This document shows positions 50,214 to 60,393 of a DNA stretch of 64,000 nt, in pieces. Position 1 is the first letter of the stretch, and the number at the start of each line of letters is the position of its first letter. The notes under the pieces are model-generated. The model was not told the origin of the DNA, did no database searches, and saw nothing but the letters and a program-made list of their open reading frames with translations. Source of the stretch: Phyllobacterium sp. T1293 (GTDB taxonomy: Bacteria; Pseudomonadota; Alphaproteobacteria; Rhizobiales; Rhizobiaceae); the NCBI RefSeq assembly GCF_020731415.2, contig NZ_CP088273.1:2919001-2983000 (forward strand), written 5' to 3'. The translations under genes were made by a program, and so were the position numbers.

Positions 50214-51873
50214 TTGCAGCCCCGCTATAAAGCGCTTCCTTGAAGGGAGCAGCGCCCAGACGCCGGTAGGCAGCAAGGAAAGTTTCCTCCTTGTCCGTCC
50301 GCACTTCGAGATAGCGATCAACGATTGTCTCGATCGCATCGACGATCTCTTCGGAGGAAAAACCGCGCCCGGTAATATCACCGATGGTGCAGACTTCATC
50401 GCCCGAACCGCCGAGCGAAATCTGATAGAGTTCCTCGCCCTTCTTCTCGACGCCGAGAATGCCGATATGGCCGACGTGATGATGTCCGCAAGCATTGATG
50501 CAGCCAGAAATTTTCAGCTTGAGTTCACCAATATCCGCCTGACGCGACGGATCGGCAAAACGTTCCGATATGCGCTGCGCAACAGGGATCGACCGGGCGG
50601 TCGCCAGAGCGCAGTAATCCAGACCGGGGCAAGAGATAATATCGGTGATCAGCCCCGCATTGGCGGTGGCAAGCCCATCGGTCAAAAGCAGATCATAGAC
50701 AATACGCAGATCGGCAATTGCCACATGCGGCAGGATAAGGTTCTGCTCATGGCTGACCCGGATTTCATCCTGCGAGAACTGTTCGGCAATATCGGCCACC
50801 AGATCCATCTGGGCATCGGTGGCATCGCCCGGAATGCCGCCAATCGGCTTCAGGGAAATAGTCACGACACCATAGTCAGGGTTCTTGTGCGGCGTTACGT
50901 TCTGGTCAACCCACGCGGCGAAAGCATGATCTGCCTTGCGGGCGGCAGCCAGTGCCGACCAGCCTTCCGGACGCTGCAGCAGATGCGGTGGACGGAAATA
51001 GCTGTCGATGGCATCGACATCCGTCTGCGGCAGTTTCAGGTCACTGTTTTTGAGCGCCAGCCATTCGGTCTCCACCTGACGGGTCAGCTCTTCCGTGCCG
51101 GTTTCATGCACGAGGATCTTGATGCGTGCCTTGTACTTGTTGTCGCGGCGGCCATTGAGATTGTACACGCGCATGATTGCGGTGGTGTAGGTCAGCAGGT
51201 CTTCGACGGGCAGGAAGTCGCGAATCTTCTTGGCAACCATCGGTGTGCGGCCCTGACCGCCGCCGACATAGACGGCAAAGCCAATCTCGCCCGCTTCGTT
51301 GCGCTTCAGATGCAGACCAATATCATGCACCTGAATGGCCGCGCGGTCGCGGTCGGCACCGGTGACGGCGATCTTGAACTTGCGCGGCAGATACGAAAAC
51401 TCCGGATGCATTGATGACCACTGGCGCAGAATTTCCGCATAGGGGCGCGGGTCGGCAACTTCGTCGGCAGCGGCACCGGCAAAATGATCGGCTGTGACGT
51501 TGCGAATGCAATTACCGGAGGTCTGCAAGGCGTGCATTTCAACTTCTGCAAGCTCATCAAGCACCTTGGGCATGTCTTTGAGCGCAGGCCAATTGTACTG
51601 GAGATTCTGGCGGGTGGTAAAATGGCCATAGCCGCGATCATAGGTGCGGGCGATGTGGGCAAGTTTGCGCATCTGGCGCGCCGACAATGTGCCATAGGGG
51701 ATAGCAACGCGCAGCATATAGGCATGCAATTGCAGATAGACGCCATTCATCAGCCGCAGCGGACGGAACTGGTCCTCGGTCAGTTCGCCAGCAAGACGGC
51801 GCTCTACCTGATCCTTGAACTGTTCAACGCGGGCTGAAACAAACGCGTGATCAAACTCATCGTAACGATACAT
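50203..51873 (-). CDS. cysI: Sulfite/nitrite reductase hemoprotein (CysI-type)
   Basis: A 556-residue siroheme/4Fe-4S reductase with two ferredoxin-like half domains. Cluster ligands: SCPGLDYC (C-x5-C) near residue 420 and GCINAC (C-x3-C) near 460, followed by GHHHVGHIG. There is no flavoprotein partner gene (cysJ), so electrons probably come from ferredoxin. It reduces sulfite to sulfide. Neighbouring cysG supplies siroheme. Overlap with cysH shows coupling. Confidence 0.94.
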   Translation of the reverse strand: MYRYDEFDHAFVSARVEQFKDQVERRLAGELTEDQFRPLRLMNGVYLQLHAYMLRVAIPYGTLSARQMRKLAHIARTYDRGYGHFTTRQNLQYNWPALKDMPKVLDELAEVEMHALQTSGNCIRNVTADHFAGAAADEVADPRPYAEILRQWSSMHPEFSYLPRKFKIAVTGADRDRAAIQVHDIGLHLKRNEAGEIGFAVYVGGGQGRTPMVAKKIRDFLPVEDLLTYTTAIMRVYNLNGRRDNKYKARIKILVHETGTEELTRQVETEWLALKNSDLKLPQTDVDAIDSYFRPPHLLQRPEGWSALAAARKADHAFAAWVDQNVTPHKNPDYGVVTISLKPIGGIPGDATDAQMDLVADIAEQFSQDEIRVSHEQNLILPHVAIADLRIVYDLLLTDGLATANAGLITDIISCPGLDYCALATARSIPVAQRISERFADPSRQADIGELKLKISGCINACGHHHVGHIGILGVEKKGEELYQISLGGSGDEVCTIGDITGRGFSSEEIVDAIETIVDRYLEVRTDKEETFLAAYRRLGAAPFKEALYSGAANAA

Positions 51874-51895
51874 TCTGCGGGCCTTCGATTACAGG

Positions 51896-52210
51896 TTAAG
51901 CGGCGTTAGCCGCAGGCTTATCAGCCTGTTTGCCAAGATCAAGACGGACGGTGGGACCGAGCTGACGGATGCGTTCGCGCAGCCGCACCGGATAAAGATG
52001 TTCGCCGCGCTCTTCCACATCGATAACATTGACGTCGATGACAAGGTTGGACTTGATCGCCGCCTTTCCAGCTTCTTCAAGTGCTGCCGCCGCTTCCGCG
52101 TGACGTGCCACGAGGGCACCATCGATATGATCGAGCCATTCGCCATTGGCGCCAAGCCAAACGGCTTCGCCATCGGTCAGACGGTTTGCAGTGAGAACTT
52201 TTACACTCAT
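51896..52210 (-). CDS. DUF2849 protein of the sulfite reduction operon
   Basis: A 104-residue protein of DUF2849, starting MSVKVLTANRLTDGEAVWLGANGEWLDHI. It regularly sits between cysG and cysI in this order of bacteria; the function is unknown. An ATG at 52219 would add three residues. The gene starts 18 bp after the cysG stop and ends 22 bp before cysI. A helper role in sulfite reduction is likely from context. Confidence 0.87.
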   Translation of the reverse strand: MSVKVLTANRLTDGEAVWLGANGEWLDHIDGALVARHAEAAAALEEAGKAAIKSNLVIDVNVIDVEERGEHLYPVRLRERIRQLGPTVRLDLGKQADKPAANAA

Positions 52211-52228
52211 GATCATCATCCTTCGCGG

Positions 52229-53683
52229 TTAAGCCGCATTGGTTTGAAGGTGGCGTTTGGCCACCGAAGAGGCTGGGATCTGAACAACAAGCGGTTCAGC
52301 CTTGTCGATTGCGGCACCGGCGACCGCATCACCGATGACCACCATGACAGGGCCATCAAGATCAAGGCGCTGTTCCAGCGCCGGCAAATCATGCAGCGTA
52401 CCGTGGAACATGCGGCGATCCGCACGACCAGCATTTTCAATAACAGCCACACCGGTGTCGGCATGCAGGCCAGCGCTCATCAGCCGTTCAGCAACGGATG
52501 CAGCAACACTACGGCCCATATAGACGGCAATGGTCGCACCCGAAATGGCAAGGCGCGCCCAATCGGGCAACACTTCACCAGCCATGTCATGACCCGTGGT
52601 GAACACAAGGGAGGATGCGACACCACGCAGGGTCAGAGGCAATTGCATATCGGCAGCGGCGGCAAAGGCCGATGTGATGCCGGGAACGATTTCGAACGGA
52701 ATACCAGCGGAACGCAGCGCTGCCATTTCCTCACCTGCACGGCCATAAACCAGTGGATCACCGGATTTCAGGCGGACAACACGTTTGCCTTCGCGGCCAA
52801 GCGAAACGAGGAGTTCATTGATCTCACTCTGGCTCTTTGTATGACAACCCTTGCGCTTACCAACCGAAAGCCTCACAGCATCGCGGCGCCCCATGGAGAC
52901 AACAGCCTCGGGCACCAGCGCGTCATAGACGATGACATCGGCTTCCATGAGAACACGGTGGGCGCGCAGTGTAAGCAAATCCTCAGCGCCGGGCCCTGCG
53001 CCAACCAGCCAGACATAACCTTTCGCCTCGTCCTGATTGTCGAGAAGCAAACCGGCCGCCTGACGGGCGCCATCAAGATCATTGTTGTAGACTTTTCCAG
53101 CCACATCCCCGGAGAAGAATGAGCGCCAGAACACGCGGCGCGACAAGCCCTTCTTCACCAGCTTCTCGACGGCAGGACGATAGGCATTGGCAAGACGGGC
53201 AAGATCACCCAGACGGGGCGAAAAAGCTGCATCAATCCGGGCACGAATAAGCTGGGTAAGGACGGGGCCTGTGCCTTCCGAACCAATGGCAATGGCAATG
53301 GGTGCGCGATTGACGATGGCCGGGGTGAAGAAATCGCAAAGCTCAGGACGATCCACCACGTTAACAGGAACACGCTGACGGCGCGCCTCAGCAGCAATGG
53401 CGCTATCCTGCGCTTCATCGCCAGTGGCAACAAAGACCAGTTTTGCTCCAGTAAGATGTTCGGGAGCAAAATTTTCCACGACGTGATCATAACGCCCGGA
53501 ACGGATGAAATCGGCAAGTTCGCGTTCAGGATTGGCAGCAATGATGCGGATCGCGGCATTGGTCTGCACCAGAAGCCGGGCCTTGTTCAGCGCTTCCTCG
53601 CCATCGCCAACAACCACAACCACTTCATTCCGCACGCGGAAGAAGGCAGGAAAGACAGAAAGCTGGTTGGCATGAGCAGACAT
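52229..53683 (-). CDS. cysG: Siroheme synthase CysG
   Basis: A 484-residue multifunctional enzyme. Residues 1-200 are the precorrin-2 dehydrogenase/ferrochelatase part; the NAD motif reads VVVVGDGEEALNKARLL, where GDGEEA replaces the more usual GGGxVA. Residues about 225-460 are the uroporphyrinogen-III C-methyltransferase with VWLVGAGPGAEDLLTLRA, GDPLVYGRAGEE and PGITSAFAA. It makes siroheme for the adjacent sulfite reductase and is first in the operon. The start codon lies in a tandem ATGTCTGCTC duplication. Confidence 0.94.
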   Translation of the reverse strand: MSAHANQLSVFPAFFRVRNEVVVVVGDGEEALNKARLLVQTNAAIRIIAANPERELADFIRSGRYDHVVENFAPEHLTGAKLVFVATGDEAQDSAIAAEARRQRVPVNVVDRPELCDFFTPAIVNRAPIAIAIGSEGTGPVLTQLIRARIDAAFSPRLGDLARLANAYRPAVEKLVKKGLSRRVFWRSFFSGDVAGKVYNNDLDGARQAAGLLLDNQDEAKGYVWLVGAGPGAEDLLTLRAHRVLMEADVIVYDALVPEAVVSMGRRDAVRLSVGKRKGCHTKSQSEINELLVSLGREGKRVVRLKSGDPLVYGRAGEEMAALRSAGIPFEIVPGITSAFAAAADMQLPLTLRGVASSLVFTTGHDMAGEVLPDWARLAISGATIAVYMGRSVAASVAERLMSAGLHADTGVAVIENAGRADRRMFHGTLHDLPALEQRLDLDGPVMVVIGDAVAGAAIDKAEPLVVQIPASSVAKRHLQTNAA

Positions 53684-54016
53684 GAGCAGACAATCCCAAT
53701 GATTACCGGGATTATCGTTGATCCGGCCACTCTTTATAAGGAACGAAAGTGCGCCGAATCGGACGGCGGAGCATGGAATTTCTGAAAATCCGGGAACAAG
53801 CGGATTTCCGTTCTACATCACACGGAAAAATGCACGCCCGGCTTTTGCAAAAGTTGCAAAACGGGGCATGCTGCGATAGGCGATCTCGGATCAAAATGCG
53901 TCGATCCAATACACGACTACTTTTATCGTGTTAGTGGGGAAATGCAAGCGCTTTTTCTCCTCACCGTTTCGGAGATCACCAAGTGACCGGGATTAGCGCG
54001 GCCCTGAATCAATGCG
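53684..54016. other. Gene-free stretch upstream of the cysG operon
   Basis: 333 bp without a supported gene. It should hold the promoter of the cysG operon, reading leftward. The perfect dyad TTTTGCAAAAGTTGCAAAA (53843-53861, arms of 8 with a 3-base centre) lies 160 bp upstream of cysG and is the best operator candidate. TTATAAAG (about 53733-53740) could belong to a -10 region. No RNA family was recognised. Confidence 0.4.
53843..53861. promoter_or_regulatory. Candidate operator dyad upstream of cysG
   Basis: TTTTGCAA-AAG-TTGCAAAA is an 8-3-8 perfect inverted repeat in an otherwise gene-free region. The only gene downstream of it in either direction that starts here is cysG. The binding protein is unknown; a LysR-type regulator such as CysB is possible but the sequence is not its known site. 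Confidence 0.4.
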
Positions 54017-54382
54017 TCAGACCATGAAAACAGCAGGAACATGCACCGGCCAGCGCCATGGCAGGATGGCGACAAGATCAAACCGCAGCGAGAGTTTTGC
54101 ATAATCGGGCTGGCGGGCAAGCCAAAGATCGGCTGTGGATTCAATGCGCCGCATGGCCGTTCCAGTCACGGCTTCCATTGCCTGTTCGAGTGTCGTCCGT
54201 GCTTTCACTTCGACAATGAGAATGAGATTCCCACGGCGGGCAATAAGGTCGATTTCGCCGAGTTTTGTCCGGTAACGGCGCTCGACGATACGAAAGCCTT
54301 TCAGCATCAAAGCAAGGGCGGCGAAATATTCGGCTGAGTGGCCACGCCTATACGCTTTGTGCCGCCTGCCCGCTCTGTTCAT
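54017..54382 (-). CDS. yraN: YraN family endonuclease-fold protein (UPF0102)
   Basis: A 121-residue protein with the restriction-endonuclease-like core [21 protein letters not shown] (D-x(n)-E-x-K), then [19 protein letters not shown]. The [21 protein letters not shown] start is typical. It is thought to act on nucleic acid, perhaps at Holliday junctions, but the role is not settled. Its start overlaps the rsmI stop by 4 bases, the usual rsmI-yraN coupling. Confidence 0.9.
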   Translation of the reverse strand: MNRAGRRHKAYRRGHSAEYFAALALMLKGFRIVERRYRTKLGEIDLIARRGNLILIVEVKARTTLEQAMEAVTGTAMRRIESTADLWLARQPDYAKLSLRFDLVAILPWRWPVHVPAVFMV

Positions 54383-55278
54383 TTCATTGCGAGCAGTCGT
54401 TGATAGAGTTCACCCTTGGGACGGCCCGTCATGCGCGAGGCCTCGCCAGCTGCCTTTGACGGCGACATTTCCAAGACGAGCGCACGCAGCAGTGCGTCGA
54501 TATCATCATCAGAACGGGCAATGTTCTGATCGCCTTCCGGAGGCCCGACTACAAGGACCACCTCGCCGCGAATTCGATCCTCGCCATCAAATTCCGCTGC
54601 AAGCTCGGCCAGCGGCAAGGTAACGATGGTTTCATAGGTCTTGGTAAGTTCGCGGCAGAGCGATGCCTGCCGTTTTGGCCCGAACACTTCAACCATATCA
54701 GCCAGTGTCGTGGCCACACGGTTTGGTGATTCAAAGAACACCAGCGCTGCATCCAGAGTCTTCAAAGTTTCAAGTTTTGACCGGCGTTGCCCCTGTTTCG
54801 ATGACAGAAAACCAGCGAAATAGAAACTGTCCGTAAAAAGCCCCGAAGCCGTCAGCGCCGCCAAAACCGACGAGGCGCCCGGAATGGGAACAACGCGAAT
54901 ACCGGCGGCCTTGGCCTCAGGCACAAGTCGCCCGCCGGGATCGGAAACAAGCGGCGTTCCCGCGTCCGAAACGAGAGCAACACTTTTCCCCGCGAGCAAG
55001 GCCTCGATCAGTTTCGGCCCAGCTTCAGCAGCATTGTGCTCGTGATAGGCATAGGGGCGGCGGGAAATGCCGTAGCGCTCCAGCAGCACACGGCTGACGC
55101 GCGTATCCTCGCAGGCGATCACATCCGCTGCTGCAAGGGTTTCAATGCCGCGCAGGGTCATGTCACCAAGATTACCAATGGGTGTCGCGACGATGTAGAG
55201 CGCGGGTTCGAGCGGGCGGGCGCGGAACGAACTGTTGCCGATCTGATAGTTTCGTTCGCTGGCTTCCCCGTCAGACAC
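54379..55278 (-). CDS. rsmI: 16S rRNA (cytidine(1402)-2'-O)-methyltransferase RsmI
   Basis: A 299-residue tetrapyrrole-methylase-fold enzyme that methylates C1402 of 16S rRNA in the decoding centre. [52 protein letters not shown] and [17 protein letters not shown] are the conserved blocks in the right order. It sits between hemW (9 bp gap) and yraN (4-base overlap). Confidence 0.95.
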   Translation of the reverse strand: MSDGEASERNYQIGNSSFRARPLEPALYIVATPIGNLGDMTLRGIETLAAADVIACEDTRVSRVLLERYGISRRPYAYHEHNAAEAGPKLIEALLAGKSVALVSDAGTPLVSDPGGRLVPEAKAAGIRVVPIPGASSVLAALTASGLFTDSFYFAGFLSSKQGQRRSKLETLKTLDAALVFFESPNRVATTLADMVEVFGPKRQASLCRELTKTYETIVTLPLAELAAEFDGEDRIRGEVVLVVGPPEGDQNIARSDDDIDALLRALVLEMSPSKAAGEASRMTGRPKGELYQRLLAMK

Positions 55279-55287
55279 TTTACACCC

Positions 55288-56460
55288 TCACGCAGCCAGA
55301 TCGGCGATAACCGCATTCAGCACAATCGCCCCCTCGGGCGTTGTGCGGATACGGCTATTGCCGATATATTCAATAAGGCCCTGTTCAGCCAAGGAAATCA
55401 CACGCTTTTCCTTGACGCTATGGCCTGTCAATCGCTCGTAGCGGGCAAGATCAATGCCCTCTACCAGCCGCAGGCCCATCAACAGGAATTCATCACCTTC
55501 CTGCTCGCCGGTCAGCAGTTCTTCTTCCACGACACCATGGCCGTCATTCTCAACCTTGCTCATCCATGTTTCCGGATGACGCTCGGTGATCGTCACGGCG
55601 CGCTTGCCATTCTCGATAAAGCGGCCATGGGCGCCCGGGCCGACGCCAACATATTCGCCGTAACGCCAATAGACGAGATTGTGCTGGGATTCGGCACCGG
55701 GTGCCGCGTGGTTGGATATCTCATAGGCGGGCAGACCGCGCTGTGCCGTCACATCCTGCGTTTCCGCATAAAGCGCCGCCGCATGATCACCATCCGGCGT
55801 AATCAGTTTGCCGGCTTTCCATAGCTGGTAGAAAGCTGTGCCCTCCTCAATCGTCAGCTGATAGAGCGACAGATGATCGGCGGCATAGGAAATGGCGCGG
55901 TTGAGTTCTTCGCGCCAGGCCTCGATGGTCTGATCAGGCCGGGCATAGATCAGATCGAAGGACAGACGCGGGAAAATATCACGTGCAAGGCCTATCGCCA
56001 CCAAAGCCTCATCAACATTGTGCATGCGTCCAAGTCGGCGCAGATCGGGGTCATTCAACGCCTGCACGCCCAGCGAGACGCGGTTGACACCTGCTGCACG
56101 ATAACCGCGAAAGCGATTGGCCTCGACGCTGGTTGGATTGGCTTCCAGCGTGATCTCGATATTATCTGGAACAGTCCAGTTCTTGGCGATTTCGTTGAGA
56201 ACCGATCCAACAGTTTCCGGCTCCATCAAAGACGGCGTGCCGCCACCAAGGAAAATGCTGGAAATTGTGCGCGGACCGGTACGCTGGCGCATTGTCGCCA
56301 TTTCACGGGCGAAGGCCGCGGTGAATCGCTGCTGATCCACTGGCTGGTGGCGTACATGCGAATTGAAGTCGCAATAGGGGCATTTGGCCATGCAGAAGGG
56401 CCAATGGACATAGACGCCAAAGCCCCCTTCATTTTCCTGGCCACGCACCGGATTTGCCAT
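55288..56460 (-). CDS. hemW: Radical SAM heme chaperone HemW
   Basis: A 390-residue radical SAM protein. The CxxxCxxC cluster motif is CMAKCPYCDFNSH near the N terminus, followed by IFLGGGTPSLM, ITLEANPTS and GVNRVSLGVQAL. It is related to coproporphyrinogen dehydrogenase but is considered a heme chaperone. The ATG at 56460 shares one base with the rdgB stop (TAATG), which fixes the start over the ATG at 56475. Confidence 0.93.
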   Translation of the reverse strand: MANPVRGQENEGGFGVYVHWPFCMAKCPYCDFNSHVRHQPVDQQRFTAAFAREMATMRQRTGPRTISSIFLGGGTPSLMEPETVGSVLNEIAKNWTVPDNIEITLEANPTSVEANRFRGYRAAGVNRVSLGVQALNDPDLRRLGRMHNVDEALVAIGLARDIFPRLSFDLIYARPDQTIEAWREELNRAISYAADHLSLYQLTIEEGTAFYQLWKAGKLITPDGDHAAALYAETQDVTAQRGLPAYEISNHAAPGAESQHNLVYWRYGEYVGVGPGAHGRFIENGKRAVTITERHPETWMSKVENDGHGVVEEELLTGEQEGDEFLLMGLRLVEGIDLARYERLTGHSVKEKRVISLAEQGLIEYIGNSRIRTTPEGAIVLNAVIADLAA

Positions 56461-57104
56461 TACGCACCCAGACAATCGCGGGCAAAATGCTGGAAGGCGC
56501 GGGCGCGGTGCGATAGCGCATCGGCTTCACCGGGCTTCCAGCCGTGTTTCTGCTCGGCAGTCATTTCGCCAAAGGTGGCGTCATAGCCTTGCGGCTTGAA
56601 CACCGGATCGAAACCGAAACCGGCTGTGCCACGCGGCGGCCAGACAATCTCGCCTTCCACTTCACCGCGATAGTAATTGGCTTCGCCGTCAGGCCATGCA
56701 AGGCAGATAACCGAAACAAAGCGCCCGCCGCGGTCCTGAGGATTGGTGACACCCTTTTCCTGCAGAGCGGATTCAACCTTCTGCATCCCATGGGCGAAAT
56801 CGCGCTTACCATCTGGCAGTTCGGCCCAATTGGCGGTGTAGACGCCGGGGTCGCCGTCCAGCGCATCAACACAAAGGCCTGAGTCATCGGACAGAGCAAC
56901 AAGCCCCGTCGCCTTGGCCGCCGCAAATGCCTTGATATAGGCATTTTCTTCAAAGGTCGTACCGGTTTCATCCGGCTCCGGCAGGCCAAGATCACCGGCA
57001 GATACCACTTCGAAACCGAAGGGGCCGAGCAGGTCTATCATTTCCTGAATCTTGCCCTTGTTATGACTGGCAACGAGCAGCTTGCCTTTTTCGAGTGTTC
57101 TCAT
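56460..57104 (-). CDS. rdgB: XTP/dITP diphosphatase (RdgB/HAM1)
   Basis: A 214-residue NTP pyrophosphatase that removes deaminated purine nucleotides. [15 protein letters not shown] is the SHNxxK nucleotide site. [12 protein letters not shown] and [22 protein letters not shown] carry metal and specificity residues; [20 protein letters not shown] is the family signature. The ATG at 57104 overlaps the upstream VOC gene stop by 4 bases and has GGAA ahead; the ATG at 57116 lacks a ribosome site. Confidence 0.95.
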   Translation of the reverse strand: MRTLEKGKLLVASHNKGKIQEMIDLLGPFGFEVVSAGDLGLPEPDETGTTFEENAYIKAFAAAKATGLVALSDDSGLCVDALDGDPGVYTANWAELPDGKRDFAHGMQKVESALQEKGVTNPQDRGGRFVSVICLAWPDGEANYYRGEVEGEIVWPPRGTAGFGFDPVFKPQGYDATFGEMTAEQKHGWKPGEADALSHRARAFQHFARDCLGA

Positions 57105-57508
57105 TTCAGGTTCCATAAAGCCGGTTCGGCAAATTCAATCGAGTTTCCGCAAGGATCGCGGAAATAAAGGGAACGGGCACCGTTTGGCCAGTCAAATTCA
57201 CTTTCGATGGCAACGCCATTGGCCTCAAGATGGGACTTCCATTGGGAAATTTCATCCCGCGTTGCGCGAAAACAGACATGACCCGGACCCTTGGCGCCGT
57301 GGGCGGGGATAGGCAGCCCGCCTTTGGGTCTTTCCAGCAGTTTTTGCGCATCAAACAGGATCAGCACACCGGCACCGCAGCGAAAGAATATCGATTCATT
57401 GCCCGCGCGCAGAATGACATCCAATCCAAGTACGTCCGTATAAAACCGTGCAGCCACCTCGATATCGGTCACATAAAGTGCAGTTTCCAGAATACCCGAT
57501 GGCTGCAT
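57101..57508 (-). CDS. VOC-family (glyoxalase fold) protein between rph and rdgB
   Basis: A 135-residue VOC protein: [26 protein letters not shown] in the first half, GPGHVCFRA and [15 protein letters not shown] in the second. His of GHVCF and Glu of IEFAEP are potential metal ligands, typical of fosfomycin-resistance/glyoxalase-like members. It is inserted in the otherwise conserved rph-rdgB pair and coupled to rdgB by ATGA. The substrate is unknown. Confidence 0.88.
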   Translation of the reverse strand: MQPSGILETALYVTDIEVAARFYTDVLGLDVILRAGNESIFFRCGAGVLILFDAQKLLERPKGGLPIPAHGAKGPGHVCFRATRDEISQWKSHLEANGVAIESEFDWPNGARSLYFRDPCGNSIEFAEPALWNLK

Positions 57509-57520
57509 GGTGTTTTCCGC

Positions 57521-58237
57521 TTAAGCGACCGCCATTTTCTGCAGCGAAACCAGACGGGTAATGCCGTTGCGGGCAAGATCCATCAAGGCCAGCAGTTCTT
57601 CCTGCGAGAATGGCTCGCCTTCCGCCGTTCCCTGCACTTCCACAATACCACCCTTGCCGGTCATGACGAAGTTGGCATCGGTCTGTGCTGTCGAATCCTC
57701 GGCATAATCGAGATCGATCACAGGTGTTCCGTCGGAAATACCGCAGGAAATGGCTGCAACATGATCCTTCAGCACTTTTTCGACCTTGAGCATCTGGCGG
57801 GTTTCCATCCAGCGCAGGCATTCATGCAAGGCTACCCAACCGCCGGTGATTGCGGCGGTGCGCGTACCACCATCGGCCTGAATGACATCGCAATCGACGG
57901 TAATCTGCACTTCGCCCAATGCCTGCAGGTCCACCACAGCACGCAGCGAACGGGCGATAAGCCGCTGAATTTCCAAAGTACGGCCACCCTGCTTGCCTGA
58001 TGAGGCTTCGCGGCGCATACGGTCGCCGGTGGAGCGTGGCAACATGCCATATTCAGCTGTTACCCAGCCTTTGCCGGTGTTGCGCATCCAGCCCGGGACC
58101 TTTTCCTCAAGGCTGGCGGTACACAGAACGTGGGTATCACCAAACTTGACCAGGCACGAGCCTTCAGCATGTTTGGAAACGCCGCGCTCGAAAGAAATGG
58201 CGCGCATTTCGTCTGGGGCTCGTTTGGAAGGACGCAT
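57521..58237 (-). CDS. rph: Ribonuclease PH
   Basis: A 238-residue phosphorolytic 3'-5' exoribonuclease that trims tRNA 3' ends. [45 protein letters not shown] start, the [36 protein letters not shown] region with phosphate-binding arginines, and [15 protein letters not shown] are characteristic. It heads the rph-VOC-rdgB-hemW-rsmI-yraN series and is divergent from hrcA. Confidence 0.96.
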   Translation of the reverse strand: MRPSKRAPDEMRAISFERGVSKHAEGSCLVKFGDTHVLCTASLEEKVPGWMRNTGKGWVTAEYGMLPRSTGDRMRREASSGKQGGRTLEIQRLIARSLRAVVDLQALGEVQITVDCDVIQADGGTRTAAITGGWVALHECLRWMETRQMLKVEKVLKDHVAAISCGISDGTPVIDLDYAEDSTAQTDANFVMTGKGGIVEVQGTAEGEPFSQEELLALMDLARNGITRLVSLQKMAVA

Positions 58238-58373
58238 GGAATGACCTCTTGAAAATATGTTTGTCCGGCCTTTTAGAGCAACGGAGACTTAAATGGAACC
58301 ATGCAGCAAAAGCTTTGATGATTGGACCGACAATGCCTATATTCCCTGACAGGAAACACGGGCCTCACACAGA

Positions 58374-59444
58374 ATGAACAAGGCAGTCACTCCCGAACCA
58401 TTGCAATCGCTCGACCAGCGGTCACGGGATATCTTTCGGCGCATTGTCGAGAGTTATCTTGGCGATGGCGAACCGGTTGGGTCGCGCAATCTTTCGCGAA
58501 TACTGCCGGTTGCGCTTTCGCCTGCGACAATCCGCAATGTGATGAGCGATCTGGAGCATCTTGGCCTTGTCTATGCGCCGCATATCTCGGCTGGACGTCT
58601 GCCGACGCAGCTCGGCCTGCGATTCTTTGTCGATGCCTTTATGGAAGTTGGCGACCTTTCTTCCGATGAGCGTAATTCCATCGAGGCACAGGTTCGGGCG
58701 GGCGGTGATGCCCAATCAACCGAGAATGTACTGACGCAAGCCAGCCAGCTCCTTTCAGGCATGTCGCGCGGTGCGGGACTTGTTCTGGCAACGAAAGCGG
58801 AAGGCGCACTCAAGCACATCGAATTCGTGCGGCTCGAGCCAACAAAGGCGCTGGCAGTGCTGGTTACGCAGAGCGGCGATATCGAAAACCGGGTGATTGA
58901 TTTGCCGCCGGGCGTCACCCCCTCGCAATTGATTGAGGCGTCGAATTTCCTCAATGCCCATATTCAAGGCCGCACGATCACCGAAGCGCGTGCCGAGATC
59001 GCGCGCCTGAAGGACGAGACCCAGCAGGCGCTCGATGCGTTGTCACAGCATCTGGTCGAAGAAGGGCTTGCCGTTTGGGGCGGAGCGGGAGGCGGACAGC
59101 CACCACGTCTGATCGTGCGCGGACGCGGCAATCTGCTCGATTCAATCAATGCCGAGGCTGATCTTGACCGCCTGCGTCATCTCTTTGATGACCTCGAAAC
59201 CAAGGAAGGCACGATACAGCTGCTCGATCTGGCGGAAGCAGGCTCGGGGGTGCGTATTTTCATCGGCTCGGAGAACAAGCTGTTCTCACTTTCGGGCTCA
59301 TCGCTGGTCATCGCCCCCTATCGCGACTCGGAACAGCGGGTTATCGGCGCACTCGGCGTTATCGGTCCAACCCGGCTTAACTATGCGCGGATTGTTCCCA
59401 TGGTGGATTATACGGCACAACTGGTCTCAAGATTGTTGCGCTAG
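58374..59444 (+). CDS. hrcA: Heat-inducible transcription repressor HrcA
   Basis: A 356-residue repressor of groESL-type heat-shock operons through CIRCE elements. The winged-helix start ([26 protein letters not shown]...[19 protein letters not shown]) and the [22 protein letters not shown] block identify it. The C-terminal domain ends [28 protein letters not shown]. No CIRCE-like dyad is visible upstream here. grpE follows 116 bp later. Confidence 0.95.
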   Translation: MNKAVTPEPLQSLDQRSRDIFRRIVESYLGDGEPVGSRNLSRILPVALSPATIRNVMSDLEHLGLVYAPHISAGRLPTQLGLRFFVDAFMEVGDLSSDERNSIEAQVRAGGDAQSTENVLTQASQLLSGMSRGAGLVLATKAEGALKHIEFVRLEPTKALAVLVTQSGDIENRVIDLPPGVTPSQLIEASNFLNAHIQGRTITEARAEIARLKDETQQALDALSQHLVEEGLAVWGGAGGGQPPRLIVRGRGNLLDSINAEADLDRLRHLFDDLETKEGTIQLLDLAEAGSGVRIFIGSENKLFSLSGSSLVIAPYRDSEQRVIGALGVIGPTRLNYARIVPMVDYTAQLVSRLLR

Positions 59445-59496
59445 CCACGGTTGTACCATTGTGCTGCGTGAACTTGCCCTACTCAGGGCATTTGCA

Positions 59497-59525
59497 CTTG
59501 ATTTTCATGGCCTAAACCTCGATAT
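59497..59525 (+). promoter_or_regulatory. Candidate RpoH promoter of grpE
   Basis: CTTGAT, 17 bases, CGATAT: one mismatch in each hexamer against CTTGAA-N17-CCATAT, with the exact spacing. It is 35 bp before the grpE start, so heat-shock transcription of grpE separate from hrcA is likely. Confidence 0.55.
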
Positions 59526-59560
59526 CCAGCGCAGATTGGATTTATGAACGGACAGGATAG

Positions 59561-60274
59561 ATGACTGAAGAAAAGAAACATCATGACGCACCCGATCTCG
59601 ATCAGCGCGATCTGAAGAATCCGCGCGACCGTGATGCGCTGAAGCGTGCCGCCGATGATTTTCTGAAATCACGCAAGGCGGAAGAATACGCCATGGCGCA
59701 GGAAGAGGAAGACGAGGCGCAAGCCATCAGCAGCGCCGAACTCGACGCATTGCGCGCTGAAAATGGCGATCTGAAGGACCAGTTGCTGCGGCTGGCCGCT
59801 GACATGGAAAACCTGCGCAAGCGTACGGCACGCGACGTGCATGACGCACGTTCCTATTCCGTTGCCAATTTCGCTCGCGACATGCTGTCGGTCTCCGACA
59901 ATCTGAAGCGCACGCTTGAAGCCATTCCGGCCGACGCACTGGCCAATGGCGATGCGGGTTTCAAAACCCTCGCCGAGGGCGTGGAAATCACAGAGCGTTC
60001 GATGATGTCGGCGCTGGAACGCCATGGCGTAAAGAAGATCGAACCGCAGGGCCAGCGTTTCGACCCGAATTTCCATCAGGCCATGTATGAGATCCCCAAC
60101 ACCGACGTGCCGCACAACACAGTGCTGCAGGTGGCGCAAAGCGGGTTTGTCATTGGCGACCGCATGTTGCGTCCGGCGCTGGTCGGCGTTTCCAAGGGCG
60201 GCCCCAAGCAAGCCGCAGGCGAAGGTCAGGCGGAGCCGGGCCCGATCAATCCACAGGCTGAAAAAGACGCATAA
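59561..60274 (+). CDS. grpE: Nucleotide exchange factor GrpE
   Basis: A 237-residue co-chaperone that drives ADP release from DnaK. The long charged helix ([37 protein letters not shown]) is followed by the beta-wing region ([25 protein letters not shown] and [27 protein letters not shown]). The N-terminal 40 residues are acidic and variable as usual. It follows hrcA and ends at a strong terminator. Confidence 0.97.
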   Translation: MTEEKKHHDAPDLDQRDLKNPRDRDALKRAADDFLKSRKAEEYAMAQEEEDEAQAISSAELDALRAENGDLKDQLLRLAADMENLRKRTARDVHDARSYSVANFARDMLSVSDNLKRTLEAIPADALANGDAGFKTLAEGVEITERSMMSALERHGVKKIEPQGQRFDPNFHQAMYEIPNTDVPHNTVLQVAQSGFVIGDRMLRPALVGVSKGGPKQAAGEGQAEPGPINPQAEKDA

Positions 60275-60292
60275 TCAAAGCGCCTTTATGCG

Positions 60293-60332
60293 AAAAAGGG
60301 CCAGATACCGGTAACGGTGTCTGGCCTTTTTC
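60293..60332. terminator. Rho-independent terminator after grpE
   Basis: AAAAAGGGCCAGATACCG GTAA CGGTGTCTGGCCTTTTTC: a 13-17 bp stem with flanking A and T runs. Very strong. Confidence 0.92.
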
Positions 60333-60393
60333 ATTTCGCTATTTACGGTCCGTATTGGCCGTGTTCTACCTCTGATAAAAGGGGGAACGGTCG

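Noticed and set aside
58246..58276. RpoH promoter for hrcA
   Set aside because: A perfect -35 (CTCTTGAA) is present, but at 17 bases the -10 reads TTTTAG. The only near match, CCTTTT, needs a 15-base spacer. Not listed as a promoter.
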